From Mameliella sp. MMSF_3455 (lineage in GTDB: Bacteria > Pseudomonadota > Alphaproteobacteria > Rhodobacterales > Rhodobacteraceae): a stretch of 64,000 nt of DNA. Below are positions 8,418-17,118 of this stretch, one piece after another; position 1 is the first letter of the stretch; every line of letters begins with the position of its first letter. The translations under genes and the position numbers were made by a program. The notes under the pieces are model-generated. The model worked only from the letters and a program-made list of their open reading frames with translations, made no database searches and had not been told where the DNA came from. The stretch covers positions 1 to 64,000 of the forward strand of contig NZ_JASHJL010000018.1 of the NCBI RefSeq assembly GCF_030733205.1. The letters run 5' to 3'.

Positions 8418-9470
8418 TCAGAGGAAACGGTTGAGGAACCGGCGCGCGGGGCGTTCGACCAAGTGATAGCAGAGGGCCGATCCGGCGATCACGATCACCC
8501 CCACCAGCGGCCATCCGGGGGCTGCAAACCCCAGCTTGGGCGCGTAGTCGTAGCAGGCTTTGATCACCAGGACGTGGATCATGTAGGTCGAGTAGGAGAT
8601 CTCTCCGAGGTAGACCATGACCCGGCTGTTGGTGGGCAGCCAGGAGGCCTCGGAGAGGCGGGCGCCCGCCACGATGAGCAGGCAGAAGGGCACGAGCACC
8701 TCGTACCCCGGGCCGTGCTGCCCCGCCAGCAGGGGCAGCGCCAGCAGCCCGACCGTCCCGGTCGCCAGCGCCAACCGCATCGACGCCAGGGGCGCGATCC
8801 GGCGCAACACCATCCCCAGGATGAACAGCGGCAGGATGCGAAGGGCGCCGAAATCCCAGGTCAGGTGCAGGAAGGCCGACTTGCCCAGGCCGAGCGCAAG
8901 GAGATGTGCGCCGACCGCAGTGACTGCCAGCGCGACCAGCAATGCCCATGTCGGGTGGCGCCGGACGGCCAGAACGCCAAAGAGAAGATAGGCGAAGATC
9001 TCGGCCGAGATCGTCCAGCTGGGTCCATTCAGCACCAGACCGTCGGTCAGCGCCCAGCTGTGCAGCATCAGCAGAGAGGCGATGACCCCGTCATGCCGGT
9101 TGTTCCCCAGCACGGCCAGGGCCAGGAAGATCAGCAGCATCACCAGGTGCAGCGGGTAGATGCGCGCAAAGCGTTTCCAAAGGAACCGCCGCAACGAGAA
9201 CCGTCCCGAGGCGATCTGCCCTTCGTAGACATGGGCGATGATGAAACCCGACAGGATAAAGAAGAAATCCACCCCCCGTGCGCCATTCTCGACGATGTCC
9301 CAGCCAAGCCCCGTGCCCGGTTCGATCCGCACGCGGACATGAAAAAGGAAGACCCAGAAGGCGGCGAAAAAGCGAAAGGCGGTCAGGGTGCGCAGGTCGG
9401 CGGCCAGCGCCCCGGCGGGGCTGGTTGCACCCGGAAAGGTGCCTTGGGGAAGGCTGGCCTGTTCTGTCAT
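8418..9470 (-). CDS. Acyltransferase 3 family membrane protein
   Basis: 350 residues from ATG 9470, with about ten predicted membrane segments. The N-terminal signature of acyltransferase 3 (OafA/OatA type) is present: LTAFRFFAAFWVFLFH, followed by GVDFFFILSGFIIAHVY and then RFARIYPLH. These integral membrane enzymes move acetyl or other acyl groups onto surface polysaccharides, lipid A or peptidoglycan. No SGNH domain is fused. It stands alone between the iron operon promoter and the formate dehydrogenase island, so the acceptor cannot be guessed. Confidence 0.9.
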   Translation of the reverse strand: MTEQASLPQGTFPGATSPAGALAADLRTLTAFRFFAAFWVFLFHVRVRIEPGTGLGWDIVENGARGVDFFFILSGFIIAHVYEGQIASGRFSLRRFLWKRFARIYPLHLVMLLIFLALAVLGNNRHDGVIASLLMLHSWALTDGLVLNGPSWTISAEIFAYLLFGVLAVRRHPTWALLVALAVTAVGAHLLALGLGKSAFLHLTWDFGALRILPLFILGMVLRRIAPLASMRLALATGTVGLLALPLLAGQHGPGYEVLVPFCLLIVAGARLSEASWLPTNSRVMVYLGEISYSTYMIHVLVIKACYDYAPKLGFAAPGWPLVGVIVIAGSALCYHLVERPARRFLNRFL

Positions 9471-9564
9471 CCGATGGTCTTTGCGCAAGTCCTTGTCGGC
9501 GAATGCCGGTGGAAAGTGGCAGCGTCGGGGCCGAAAGAGGCCGCCTTGGTGAAATCCCCCGGGC

Positions 9565-11556
9565 TCATGCTGCGGGCAGCCAGACCCGGAACAGGGCTCC
9601 GCCCTCGGGGGCGTTCGTCGCGGTGATGAGCCCGCTGGCCCGTTGCACCAGCGTCTGGGAAATCGACAGGCCCAGCCCGGTGCCTTCGCCCTGCTTGGTG
9701 GTGAAGAACGGATCAAAGACCGCCTCCTGCGCGCCCTCGGAGAGGCCCGGCCCGCTGTCCTGCACGCTCAGGCAGGCGCCGGGCCGTCCGTCCCGCTCTT
9801 CGGCGTTCAGGGTCAGGGTCAGCGTGCCGTCGTGGCCCATCGCCTGCGCGGCGTTCATGACGAGGTTGATGATGACCTGCTGCATCTCGCCGGGATCGAC
9901 TTTCACTTCTGGCGCGGCGCCCAGCTGCGTCTCGACCCGGATGGCGCTCTTTGACAGGACGTGTTCGACCAGCAGCAGGCAATCCTCGACCAAGGGGCCA
10001 AGCATGACCGCGTCCTCGTAGGCATGGAACTCTCCGGGACGGGCAAATTGCAGCAGCTTGCCCACCATCGCGTCGATGCGCGCCACCTGCCGGTCGACAA
10101 GGTCCAGTTCCGTCTTGACCGGGTCGGCCTTGTCGCCCAACGTCTCGCGGATCACGTCGACATTGCCCTGGATCACCGCCACCGGGTTGTTGATCTCATG
10201 CGCGACACCTGCCGTGATCTCGCCGATCGAGGCAAGTTTCTCGTTCATGACCAGCTGGCGATAGGTTTCCTCCAGCTTGGCGTTGGCCTCGCGCAATTCG
10301 GCGGTGCGCTCTTCGACACGCTGGTTCAGCTCGTCCGCCCAGGCGCGCAGGCGGGCGTCGCGCTCCTGCACCTGTCCCAGAAGATCGTCGAGATGCGCGG
10401 CCACCTGGCCGATCTCGTCGCGCGCGCCGACATCGCCGTAGCGGGCCGATAGGTCACCGCGGCCCACCCGCTGCATCGTGCGGGTGATCCGTTCCAGCGG
10501 CGCGAAGATGCCGCGCGCCAGGGTCAGGAACAGCGGCACGGACAGGACAAGCACACCGACGAAGGCGGCCAGCATCCACAGGATCGCGTCGCGTTTTTCC
10601 GCCGTGAAGGGGGCCTCGAGAAAGCCGACATAAAGCATCCCCACGCGCTCGCCGAAACTGTCGGTCAGCGGCAGGTAGCCGGAAATATACCAGTCGTTGA
10701 CCACGAAGGCCCGGTCCAGCCAGGTCTTGCCCTCGCCAAGAACCTGTTGGCGCACCACCGCCGAAACCCGCGTTCCCAGCGCGCGCACGTCCTCGAACAG
10801 CCGCACGTTGGTCGAGACCCGCACATCGTCCAGGAAAAGCGTCGCCGTGCCCTGGCGTTCGCCGCCGGTGACCGCGTTCAGGTAGACCAGCGCGTTGATC
10901 GTGTCGATGAACTGCAGGTTGCGGTTCAAGAGGATGCCCCCCACCAGCACGCCGTGGTGGCCGTCCAGCAGGACAGGCGCCGCGGAATGCACCACCATGC
11001 CGCGATCCTCGACCTCGCGTTCCGTGGGCACGGCGGCCTCTGTCTCGATCAGCGGGATGCGGGCGCGCGCGTCCAGCTGACCGGGCAGGGCGGCGAGGTC
11101 GGCCCCCGAAAGAATGTCGATCTCGGTCGAGGGGCGGCCATTCAGCCCCGCCACGATCACCGGCCAGCGCGAGGCATCGCCCAGCGTCGCCGCTTCTGGC
11201 AGGTAGTAGAGAAAATCCAGCTCCAGTGCCTCGCGCTTTTCGGCCAGGTAGCTGTCCAGGGCGGGGCCGCTGACCGCCAGCACGCGCCCGAACTCGGCGC
11301 TTTCGGCGACGCCGGTCAGTTCGTCGCCGGTCGTTTCCATGATGCGGGCAAGGTATTGCTCGGCGATGCGCAGGTCGGATTCGACATTGGCGATCAGCAG
11401 TTCGTCATAGTCGCTGGTCCAGCGCGTCATGCCCAGCACCAGCAACAGCGGCATCAGCACCGTCAGCGGTGCCAGCGCCAGCACCAGGAGGCGCAGGCGC
11501 ACCGACAACGCGGGCACGCGCCCGCGCCTTGGCCGTTCACTCGTCGAGCGATCCAT
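9565..11556 (-). CDS. Membrane sensor histidine kinase with cache-type sensor domain
   Basis: 663 residues. Domain order: TM helix at about 22-44, a large periplasmic cache-like domain (about 50-320), a second TM helix at about 325-348, HAMP (about 348-400), a coiled coil, then a kinase core with phospho-acceptor His453 in the motif HEINNPVAV, an N box (NLVMNAAQ) and a G box (GTGLGLS). The architecture is that of NtrB/DctB-like kinases, which pair with NtrC-type regulators. The only such regulator in the window lies at 25693-27021, at the other end of the formate dehydrogenase genes, and is the likely partner. The start overlaps the end of the DUF6505 gene by 20 bases. Confidence 0.93.
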   Translation of the reverse strand: MDRSTSERPRRGRVPALSVRLRLLVLALAPLTVLMPLLLVLGMTRWTSDYDELLIANVESDLRIAEQYLARIMETTGDELTGVAESAEFGRVLAVSGPALDSYLAEKREALELDFLYYLPEAATLGDASRWPVIVAGLNGRPSTEIDILSGADLAALPGQLDARARIPLIETEAAVPTEREVEDRGMVVHSAAPVLLDGHHGVLVGGILLNRNLQFIDTINALVYLNAVTGGERQGTATLFLDDVRVSTNVRLFEDVRALGTRVSAVVRQQVLGEGKTWLDRAFVVNDWYISGYLPLTDSFGERVGMLYVGFLEAPFTAEKRDAILWMLAAFVGVLVLSVPLFLTLARGIFAPLERITRTMQRVGRGDLSARYGDVGARDEIGQVAAHLDDLLGQVQERDARLRAWADELNQRVEERTAELREANAKLEETYRQLVMNEKLASIGEITAGVAHEINNPVAVIQGNVDVIRETLGDKADPVKTELDLVDRQVARIDAMVGKLLQFARPGEFHAYEDAVMLGPLVEDCLLLVEHVLSKSAIRVETQLGAAPEVKVDPGEMQQVIINLVMNAAQAMGHDGTLTLTLNAEERDGRPGACLSVQDSGPGLSEGAQEAVFDPFFTTKQGEGTGLGLSISQTLVQRASGLITATNAPEGGALFRVWLPAA

Positions 11557-12016
11557 GAATCGCGAATTGTTCCAGCCCGGCGGCCTGTGCCTCGATCACG
11601 CGATAGGCCTCGCGCACGCCGGAGTCGGTCAGTTCCCGCGCCACGGTCAGCAGGGTGTTGGCCGGGTGGTCCTCGCAGAGTTCAGCCATGTGGGCGATCT
11701 CGTCCTGTGCGACGGGACTCGCGGCCTCTACGGAGGGCGCGCCGTAATAGGTCACGAAATGCTGGGCCAGCAGGTCAGTCAGCGCAATGATCTCTGCCGG
11801 CTCTGCCTCGGTCACGGCGACGAATGTCACCCGCCCGCCGGTTTCCAGCCCGAACCAGCCGTTGGCAAAGGCCTGCCGGGCCTTGCCGGCCAGGTCGCCT
11901 TCGGTCCAGTTGGAGAACTCGAACCCGCCGGAGATGCACCATTCGCCGGTGCGCGCCGGGTTGGCAAAGACGTGTTGATCGCTTTCGTCGAAATGGATGG
12001 CGCGGGCCAGTTTCAT
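11537..12016 (-). CDS. DUF6505 family protein
   Basis: 159 residues, acidic, no signal peptide or membrane helix, beginning MKLARAIHFDESDQHVF. Recognised as DUF6505, an uncharacterised family that travels with formate dehydrogenase clusters in Rhodobacterales. Its start overlaps the stop of the ligase-like gene (12013) by four bases, and its own end overlaps the histidine kinase start. No catalytic motif is visible. A role in FDH maturation is inferred from location only. Confidence 0.8.
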   Translation of the reverse strand: MKLARAIHFDESDQHVFANPARTGEWCISGGFEFSNWTEGDLAGKARQAFANGWFGLETGGRVTFVAVTEAEPAEIIALTDLLAQHFVTYYGAPSVEAASPVAQDEIAHMAELCEDHPANTLLTVARELTDSGVREAYRVIEAQAAGLEQFAIHGSLDE

Positions 12017-12723
12017 GGGGCCTCCTCCAGAAGGGTCGTCAAGGGGATGAGGTGGGTGGTCTCGCTGTCGCGCAGGAGCATCCCGAAGTCCTCGTCCACG
12101 CCGAGAAAGGTGCCGGGCCAGCCGTCCTGCACCACGGTTTCACCCAGACCATGCGCCAGGCCGCGCCATTCCGCGTGCAGCGCCTTGGTGCCTTCGTCTT
12201 CCCAGCGGGCAATCCAGTTCAGCGTGTGCCGCGCCCAGGCTTCGACCAGCCGTTCGGGCGCGACCTCGGCGCAGCCTTCCTCGAACAGGGCGGTTTGGTC
12301 GGGTACTTCGCCGGGCACGGCGGCCAGGGTCAGCGGCAGTTCGAACCCGACCACCAGCCAGTCGGGGATTTCTTTGGGGTCCTGGGTCGAGGCGCAGGCG
12401 CGAAAGGCCCCGCAGGCGGCGCCGTTGATCAGGATACCGCCCGCCCAGGCCAGGTGCACCGCGACCTCTGGCGGGGCCAGCGCGCCAAGCGCGTTCTGCA
12501 AGCCCACGCCGCAGAGCGGCAGCATCACCATCGCCTGTTTCAGCGGCACCTCTGGCGTCATGACCAGCGCGGCGCCCATGCGGTCGGCGGCGATGCGATG
12601 GCACACGAGGCCAGCGTCGCAGCCCCGGATTGCCCGCATGACCGCGCCGTCAAAGGGATCGCCGCCGACCTCCTCGCCGCTCATCGCGGGGGGAAAGGTC
12701 AGCGGCTCGGTGGTCCCGCTCAT
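12013..12723 (-). CDS. Biotin/lipoate-protein-ligase-like protein, apparently lacking catalytic motifs
   Basis: 236 residues with the overall pattern of the biotin/lipoate A/B ligase fold in residues about 20-160 and a C-terminal domain of the DUF4444 type. Two expected active-site elements are not found. The adenylate-binding GRGRxGR loop should come before PEVPLKQAMVMLPL, but that region reads ADRMGAALVM. The KWPND-type lysine segment reads LAWAGGILINGAACGAF. It therefore probably does not activate biotin or lipoate in the usual way. It is coupled to DUF6505 and the Mrp ATPase by four-base overlaps, within the FDH island. It may bind a cofactor or partner protein. Confidence 0.82.
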   Translation of the reverse strand: MSGTTEPLTFPPAMSGEEVGGDPFDGAVMRAIRGCDAGLVCHRIAADRMGAALVMTPEVPLKQAMVMLPLCGVGLQNALGALAPPEVAVHLAWAGGILINGAACGAFRACASTQDPKEIPDWLVVGFELPLTLAAVPGEVPDQTALFEEGCAEVAPERLVEAWARHTLNWIARWEDEGTKALHAEWRGLAHGLGETVVQDGWPGTFLGVDEDFGMLLRDSETTHLIPLTTLLEEAP

Positions 12724-13793
12724 GCGACGCCCTCGGCCACCAGCGCGCTGGCGACGGCGTGAAAGGCCTGCGCCTGGGCGCTGTCGGGCTTCGAGGTCAC
12801 GATCGGCGCGCCACCGTCCGAGGCAAGGCGGATCTGCAGGTCCAGCGGGACCTCCGCCAGCAGGGGCACGCCCAGCTTGGCCGCCTCGGCAGCCACGCCA
12901 CCGTGGCCAAAGACATGCTCCTCATGTCCGCAATTGGAACAGATATGCGTGCTCATGTTCTCGATCATACCAAGGATCGGGACATTTAGCTGCCGGAACA
13001 TGTCGATGCCCTTGCGCGCGTCCAGCAGTGCCACGTCCTGCGGCGTGCTGACGATGATCGCCCCATCGACCTGTGCCTTCTGGCTGAGCGTCATCTGCAC
13101 GTCGCCGGTGCCCGGCGGCAGATCGACCAGCAACACGTCCAGCGCCCCCCATTGCACCTGCATCATCATCTGTTGCAGCGCCCCCATCAGCATCGGCCCA
13201 CGCCAGACCACCGCCTGGTCCTCGTTGGTCATCAGGCCGATCGACATCATGGTGACGCCGTGGTTGCGCAGGGGGAGGATGGTCTTGCCATCGGGCGAGG
13301 CGGGGCGGCCGGACACGCCCAGCATCCGGGGCTGCGAGGGGCCGTAGACATCCGCGTCCAGCAGGCCCACGCGCCGCCCCTGCGCGGCCAGCGCACAGGC
13401 AAGGTTGGCCGAGACCGTGGACTTGCCCACGCCGCCCTTGCCACTGGCAATGGCGATGATGTGCTCGACCCCGGGGATCTTCTGCGGGCCCTGCGGCTCG
13501 GCCTTTTTCTTCATGCCAAGGTCCGGCGGCGCCTTTTCCGAATGGCCGGTCAGCACGATGGCGACCTTTTCGACCCCGTCCAGCGCGCCCAGCCGGGCCT
13601 CTGCCTCGGCCTTGACCTTGCCGTAGGCCTCGGCGTGCTGCGGCGCGATTTCCATGACGAAGCGGACGTTGCCGCCCTCGACATTCAGCGCCCGCATCAC
13701 GCCGCTGGCAACGATGTCGCCGCCCGCGACCGGATCCGCGACGGTCTTCAGCACGTCCAGGACGGCGTCGCGTCCAAGTGTTACCTGGGTCAT
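12720..13793 (-). CDS. apbC: Mrp/NBP35 family ATP-binding iron-sulfur carrier
   Basis: 357 residues. An N-terminal MIP18/DUF59 domain (about 1-85) is joined to a P-loop ATPase with the deviant Walker A SGKGGVGKS (117-125) and the conserved LLDADVYGPSQP. The C-terminal metal site CSNCG, with Cys pair spacing C-x2-C, is present. Such proteins carry [4Fe-4S] clusters to target apoproteins. In this operon the obvious customers are the FDH subunits and the 649-residue ferredoxin-like protein. It overlaps DUF6494 upstream and the ligase-like gene downstream by four bases each. Confidence 0.93.
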   Translation of the reverse strand: MTQVTLGRDAVLDVLKTVADPVAGGDIVASGVMRALNVEGGNVRFVMEIAPQHAEAYGKVKAEAEARLGALDGVEKVAIVLTGHSEKAPPDLGMKKKAEPQGPQKIPGVEHIIAIASGKGGVGKSTVSANLACALAAQGRRVGLLDADVYGPSQPRMLGVSGRPASPDGKTILPLRNHGVTMMSIGLMTNEDQAVVWRGPMLMGALQQMMMQVQWGALDVLLVDLPPGTGDVQMTLSQKAQVDGAIIVSTPQDVALLDARKGIDMFRQLNVPILGMIENMSTHICSNCGHEEHVFGHGGVAAEAAKLGVPLLAEVPLDLQIRLASDGGAPIVTSKPDSAQAQAFHAVASALVAEGVA

Positions 13794-13981
13794 TCCTGGC
13801 CCTTGATCTCGCCGGTGACCTCATGGGTCAGGCCCAGTTCGGGGATCGTCACGACAGCCTTGACGGCATAGCTCTTGCCGGCGGTGTCGGTGTTGCGCAT
13901 TGCCTCTTCGATGGCCTGCTGCGAGGTCACGCCGACCTGCTTCAGAAACTTGCGCATCGACATGTTGAAGTCTTCGCTCAT
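13790..13981 (-). CDS. DUF6494 family small protein
   Basis: 63 residues, start ATG 13981, beginning MSEDFNMSMRKFLKQVGV and containing SQQAIEEAMRN. This matches DUF6494, a small uncharacterised family found next to Mrp ATPases in FDH loci. No membrane segment, no Cys. Its end overlaps the Mrp gene start by four bases. It is the first gene of the minus-strand block that runs to the histidine kinase, and it faces the divergent cytochrome gene across 53 bases that must hold both promoters. Confidence 0.82.
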   Translation of the reverse strand: MSEDFNMSMRKFLKQVGVTSQQAIEEAMRNTDTAGKSYAVKAVVTIPELGLTHEVTGEIKGQE

Positions 13982-14034
13982 GGTCTGGTCCCTTTCATTT
14001 GACGCATGGCAGGGCAGGGGCCTAGCATGACCCG

Positions 14035-14799
14035 ATGACCCTGCGTCTTTCACTCATTTCCAGCGCACTGGCGCTTGGCCTGTCGCTCGTTCCCGTCGCG
14101 CTGATCGCCCAGGACGATCCGCGCCCTGTCCGCCTGCATGCGCCGGCGGCGCTTGTCGACAGCGGTCTTGTCCAACATATCCTCCCACGCTTCACGCTCA
14201 AGACGCGGGTGCGGGTGGAACTGGTCGAGGACCCGGAAAAGGCCGACATCGCGCTGGGTGCGACCGGGGCGCCGCTGTTCGCGGGGCCGAAACGGGTCTG
14301 GCACCTGCAGGTGACATCGGCGGATCACGCCGGTACCGGCCGCTTCGCGGACTGGCTGACCTCGGAGGTGGGCCTCAACACGGTGGCAAGCTTTGCGCCG
14401 GACGGTACCACGCTGTTCGGCCCGCCGCCGGACGCGACCGAAGAGGTCGAGACCGTGGTGATCGACGGCGACGCGAAACTGGGACACAAGGTCAGCCGCG
14501 CCAAATGTGTCCGCTGCCATGTCATCGACGAGGCGACGCGCGGCTTCGGCATCGGCTCGACCCCCAGCTTCATGGTGCTGCGGGCGCTGCCGGACTGGGA
14601 GGATCGGTTCTACTCTTTCTACGTCCTGAACCCGCACCCGGCTTTCACCGTGATCGAAGGCCTGACTCTGCCCTTTCCGGACAACCGGCCCTCGCCCATC
14701 GCGCCGGTCCGCATGACGCTGGACGAGGTCGAGGCCATCGTCGCCTATGTCGCGGCGATGGAGGCTGCGGATCTGGGCGCGCCGCTGGAGTTCCAGTAG
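14035..14799 (+). CDS. Periplasmic cytochrome c with a shortened TupA-like N-terminal half
   Basis: 254 residues with a signal peptide (1-25). A single haem c motif CVRCH is at 158-162 and a C-terminal helix (LDEVEAIVAYVAAME) completes a mono-haem cytochrome domain. Residues 33-130 look like a tungstate-binding protein with its middle removed. DSGLVQHILPRF lines up with NSGLYDHLLPIF of the TupA in this window, and FADWLTSEVGLNTV followed by DGTTLF lines up with FADWLLSDAGQAAI and DGQQLF. The segments are in the same order. It sits inside the FDH island and probably accepts or passes electrons; whether the front part binds oxyanion is unknown. Confidence 0.82.
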   Translation: MTLRLSLISSALALGLSLVPVALIAQDDPRPVRLHAPAALVDSGLVQHILPRFTLKTRVRVELVEDPEKADIALGATGAPLFAGPKRVWHLQVTSADHAGTGRFADWLTSEVGLNTVASFAPDGTTLFGPPPDATEEVETVVIDGDAKLGHKVSRAKCVRCHVIDEATRGFGIGSTPSFMVLRALPDWEDRFYSFYVLNPHPAFTVIEGLTLPFPDNRPSPIAPVRMTLDEVEAIVAYVAAMEAADLGAPLEFQ

Positions 14800-14828
14800 C
14801 GCCCGGGGCAGGGTGGTTTCCGTCACGG

Positions 14829-16778
14829 TCAATGATCCCGACGCTTGGACAGGTAGTCCTCGGTCGTGCGGACCCGGGGCCTCTCGCCCATGGCAAAGGG
14901 ATTGTCCGTCGCCCCCATCTGCGCCTTGACCCGGCAATCGTCGCACATCTGGATCATCCGGAGCTTGTCCGGGTCCTGGAACATGGCGTGCCCCGAGAGT
15001 TTCTCGGTGATCCGGTCGATGGCGGATTTCGAGCCGAAAAGCGTGCCGCATTCGACGCAGGCAAAGGGCTCTTCCTCGTTCAGCACCTCCTGCCGCAAGG
15101 CCGTTTCGGTCAGGTCCAGACGCGGCTCCAGCGTGATGGCGTCCTCCGGGCAGATCGTGGCGCAGATCCCGCATTGCAGGCAGGCATCCTCCTGGAACCG
15201 GAGTTGCGGCAAGTCGGGGTTGTCCCCCAGCGCGCCGGAAGGGCAGAGCGAGACGCAGGACAGGCAGAGCGTACAGGCATCCGTATCCACCAGCACCGCG
15301 CCATAGGGGGCGCCCTTGGGCAGGGGCAGTTGCGCCTGATCCCCATGCAGCGCGCGGGCGGCCTGCCTTGTCACCTGCCGCCGGGTGCCAAGGGGGCGCA
15401 CCGGCTCTGCCACCGGTGCAGGTGCGGCTTCGTCATAGAGCGCGTCACTCATCGCGTCGGGGTCGGACGTGTCCAGAAGGCGGACCCTGTCTTCGCCAGC
15501 GATCGCGGCGGCCAGTGCCAGTTGCGCGGCCAGCGCATCGCGATCCGCGCCCGGCCCCGGCAACAAGGTGACGGAGGCAAAGCCCGCCGCCAGTGCGGCC
15601 ACTGCCTCGGCATGGCCGAAGGCGCCGACCACGGGCAGTTCCATCGGGATGACGTCGCGCGGCAGCCCGCGCCCGTGGCGGGCCGACAGGCGGATCATCT
15701 CGGCGCCTTGGGCGTCATGGACCAGAAGGCGCGGTGCGCTGCCGCCCGCATCCAGGTAGGCCTTGGCCAGTGTCTGCACCCGGCGAAAGGTCAGGTCGAC
15801 AGGCGGCGCGTCATAGCTGATCGCTCCCGAGGGGCAGACCGCCGAACAGGCGCCGCACCCGGCGCAGATCATCGGGTCGACCGTCACATGATCCCCCTCG
15901 GGCATGATCGCGCCTGTTGGGCAAAGGTCGAGACAGCGGGTGCAGCCGGACTGCCCGGCCCGCGAATGGGCACAGAGCAGCGACTCCGTCCGGACGTACA
16001 GCGGCTTTTCAAAAGTGCCGACAAGGTGAGAGGCGGCCATGACCGCCGCCGCGACCGAGGGCGCATGCGCCGGATCTGCCCGCAGGTAGCCCTCGCGCTT
16101 TTCATGTGCGGGGAACAGCGGACTGTCGCCGCGCAGGTCCAGGATCACGTCGCAGTCCGAAGCGCCGCCGTCGCGCGGCTCGGTCAGGGCAAAGGCGCCG
16201 CGTCCGCCCGGCTCGACCTGGCGCAGGGCGTCGATCACCACGCGGAACTGCCCCAGCGCGCCCTGTGCCTGCCGCAGGCGGCCGGTGACCACGTCATAGG
16301 CGCGGCTGTCGGGCACCTCCGAGTCCTCGGGCAAGAGCACCGTCACCCCCAAGTGCGGCGCCAGCTGTTCGGCGGCGGGCAGGGCGATATCGGGGTCGCC
16401 GAGGATCAGGCACAGCCCTTCGGAAATCACGTCCAGCGTCTTTTCCGGCGCGGCCGGCAACAGGGCCTCGGCGATCAGGGCGGACATTTTGGGTACTGCA
16501 GAGGCGGAATCCGCGCTCCACCCGGCCCGGTCCCGCAGGTCCAGCACCGGCGGGGCGGGCAGGGCCAGTTCCTCGGCCAGGGCCTCGAATACCCGCGACT
16601 CCTGGGTGCAGCAAAAAATCGTGCCCCCCCCCTGAAGGGCGGTGGCGGCCCGGTCGATCTGGCTGGTGCAGAGGGCCGAACAGGGGGGGCGCACCTCCAG
16701 CCCGGTGGTGCGTGACAGGGCCTGTGAATCGATCTGCTGCGTTCCCAGACAGTCACATGTTATCAATGACTTGACCAT
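14829..16778 (-). CDS. Large 4Fe-4S ferredoxin-like protein with C-terminal Cys cluster
   Basis: 649 residues, soluble. Two bis-[4Fe-4S] ferredoxin modules are separated by about 190 residues: the first has CTRCLDLCPTGA and CAGCGACSAVCPSGA, the second CTLCLSCVSLCPSGA and CLQCGICATICPEDA. A further C-terminal Cys set, CVECG and CDDCR, looks like a zinc-ribbon site. The N-terminal part also has Cys (CDCLG). The ribosome site GGGGAGAG is well placed before ATG 16778. The protein is divergently transcribed from DUF3305/DUF3306/TorD, which are partners of FDH maturation. A cytoplasmic electron carrier or cluster-assembly scaffold for FDH is the best inference. Confidence 0.9.
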   Translation of the reverse strand: MVKSLITCDCLGTQQIDSQALSRTTGLEVRPPCSALCTSQIDRAATALQGGGTIFCCTQESRVFEALAEELALPAPPVLDLRDRAGWSADSASAVPKMSALIAEALLPAAPEKTLDVISEGLCLILGDPDIALPAAEQLAPHLGVTVLLPEDSEVPDSRAYDVVTGRLRQAQGALGQFRVVIDALRQVEPGGRGAFALTEPRDGGASDCDVILDLRGDSPLFPAHEKREGYLRADPAHAPSVAAAVMAASHLVGTFEKPLYVRTESLLCAHSRAGQSGCTRCLDLCPTGAIMPEGDHVTVDPMICAGCGACSAVCPSGAISYDAPPVDLTFRRVQTLAKAYLDAGGSAPRLLVHDAQGAEMIRLSARHGRGLPRDVIPMELPVVGAFGHAEAVAALAAGFASVTLLPGPGADRDALAAQLALAAAIAGEDRVRLLDTSDPDAMSDALYDEAAPAPVAEPVRPLGTRRQVTRQAARALHGDQAQLPLPKGAPYGAVLVDTDACTLCLSCVSLCPSGALGDNPDLPQLRFQEDACLQCGICATICPEDAITLEPRLDLTETALRQEVLNEEEPFACVECGTLFGSKSAIDRITEKLSGHAMFQDPDKLRMIQMCDDCRVKAQMGATDNPFAMGERPRVRTTEDYLSKRRDH

Positions 16779-17118
16779 TGTCTTGCTCTCCCCTCAAAGC
16801 ACGCTTGACGGTGCCTGTTTCGCGCTTTGCCGGTGGAGCCTAGCCATGATTCGCAGCCCTCCACAACCGTTTATCCCGGTCAGCCAAAGCACCGGAACGG
16901 GCGCAACCGCGATGCTGCGCCGCGGCTGATTCGGGCATTCTCAAACTGCCTCTTTTCCGAGCGAAAATGTCAGGTTGGACAAAACGTCCGTGGCCCGGTG
17001 GCGGCCCTCACGCGGCTGCCCAAAATGACCGTTTCGGGCGCGGAATACCGCGGTACGCCGTTTTTCGCTTTCGTTCGGCAAGGTTGCCGGATCAAACTCC
17101 TGTCAAGGGGGAAGCACC
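16779..17118. other. 340-base divergent intergenic region
   Basis: This gap lies between the ferredoxin-like gene (minus) and DUF3305 (plus) and must contain both promoters. I see the ribosome site for each gene at its edges (GGGGAGAG on the minus strand; AAGGGGGAAG at 17105-17114 on the plus strand). I find no coding frame with support, no clear -10/-35 pair and no strong hairpin. Confidence 0.6.
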
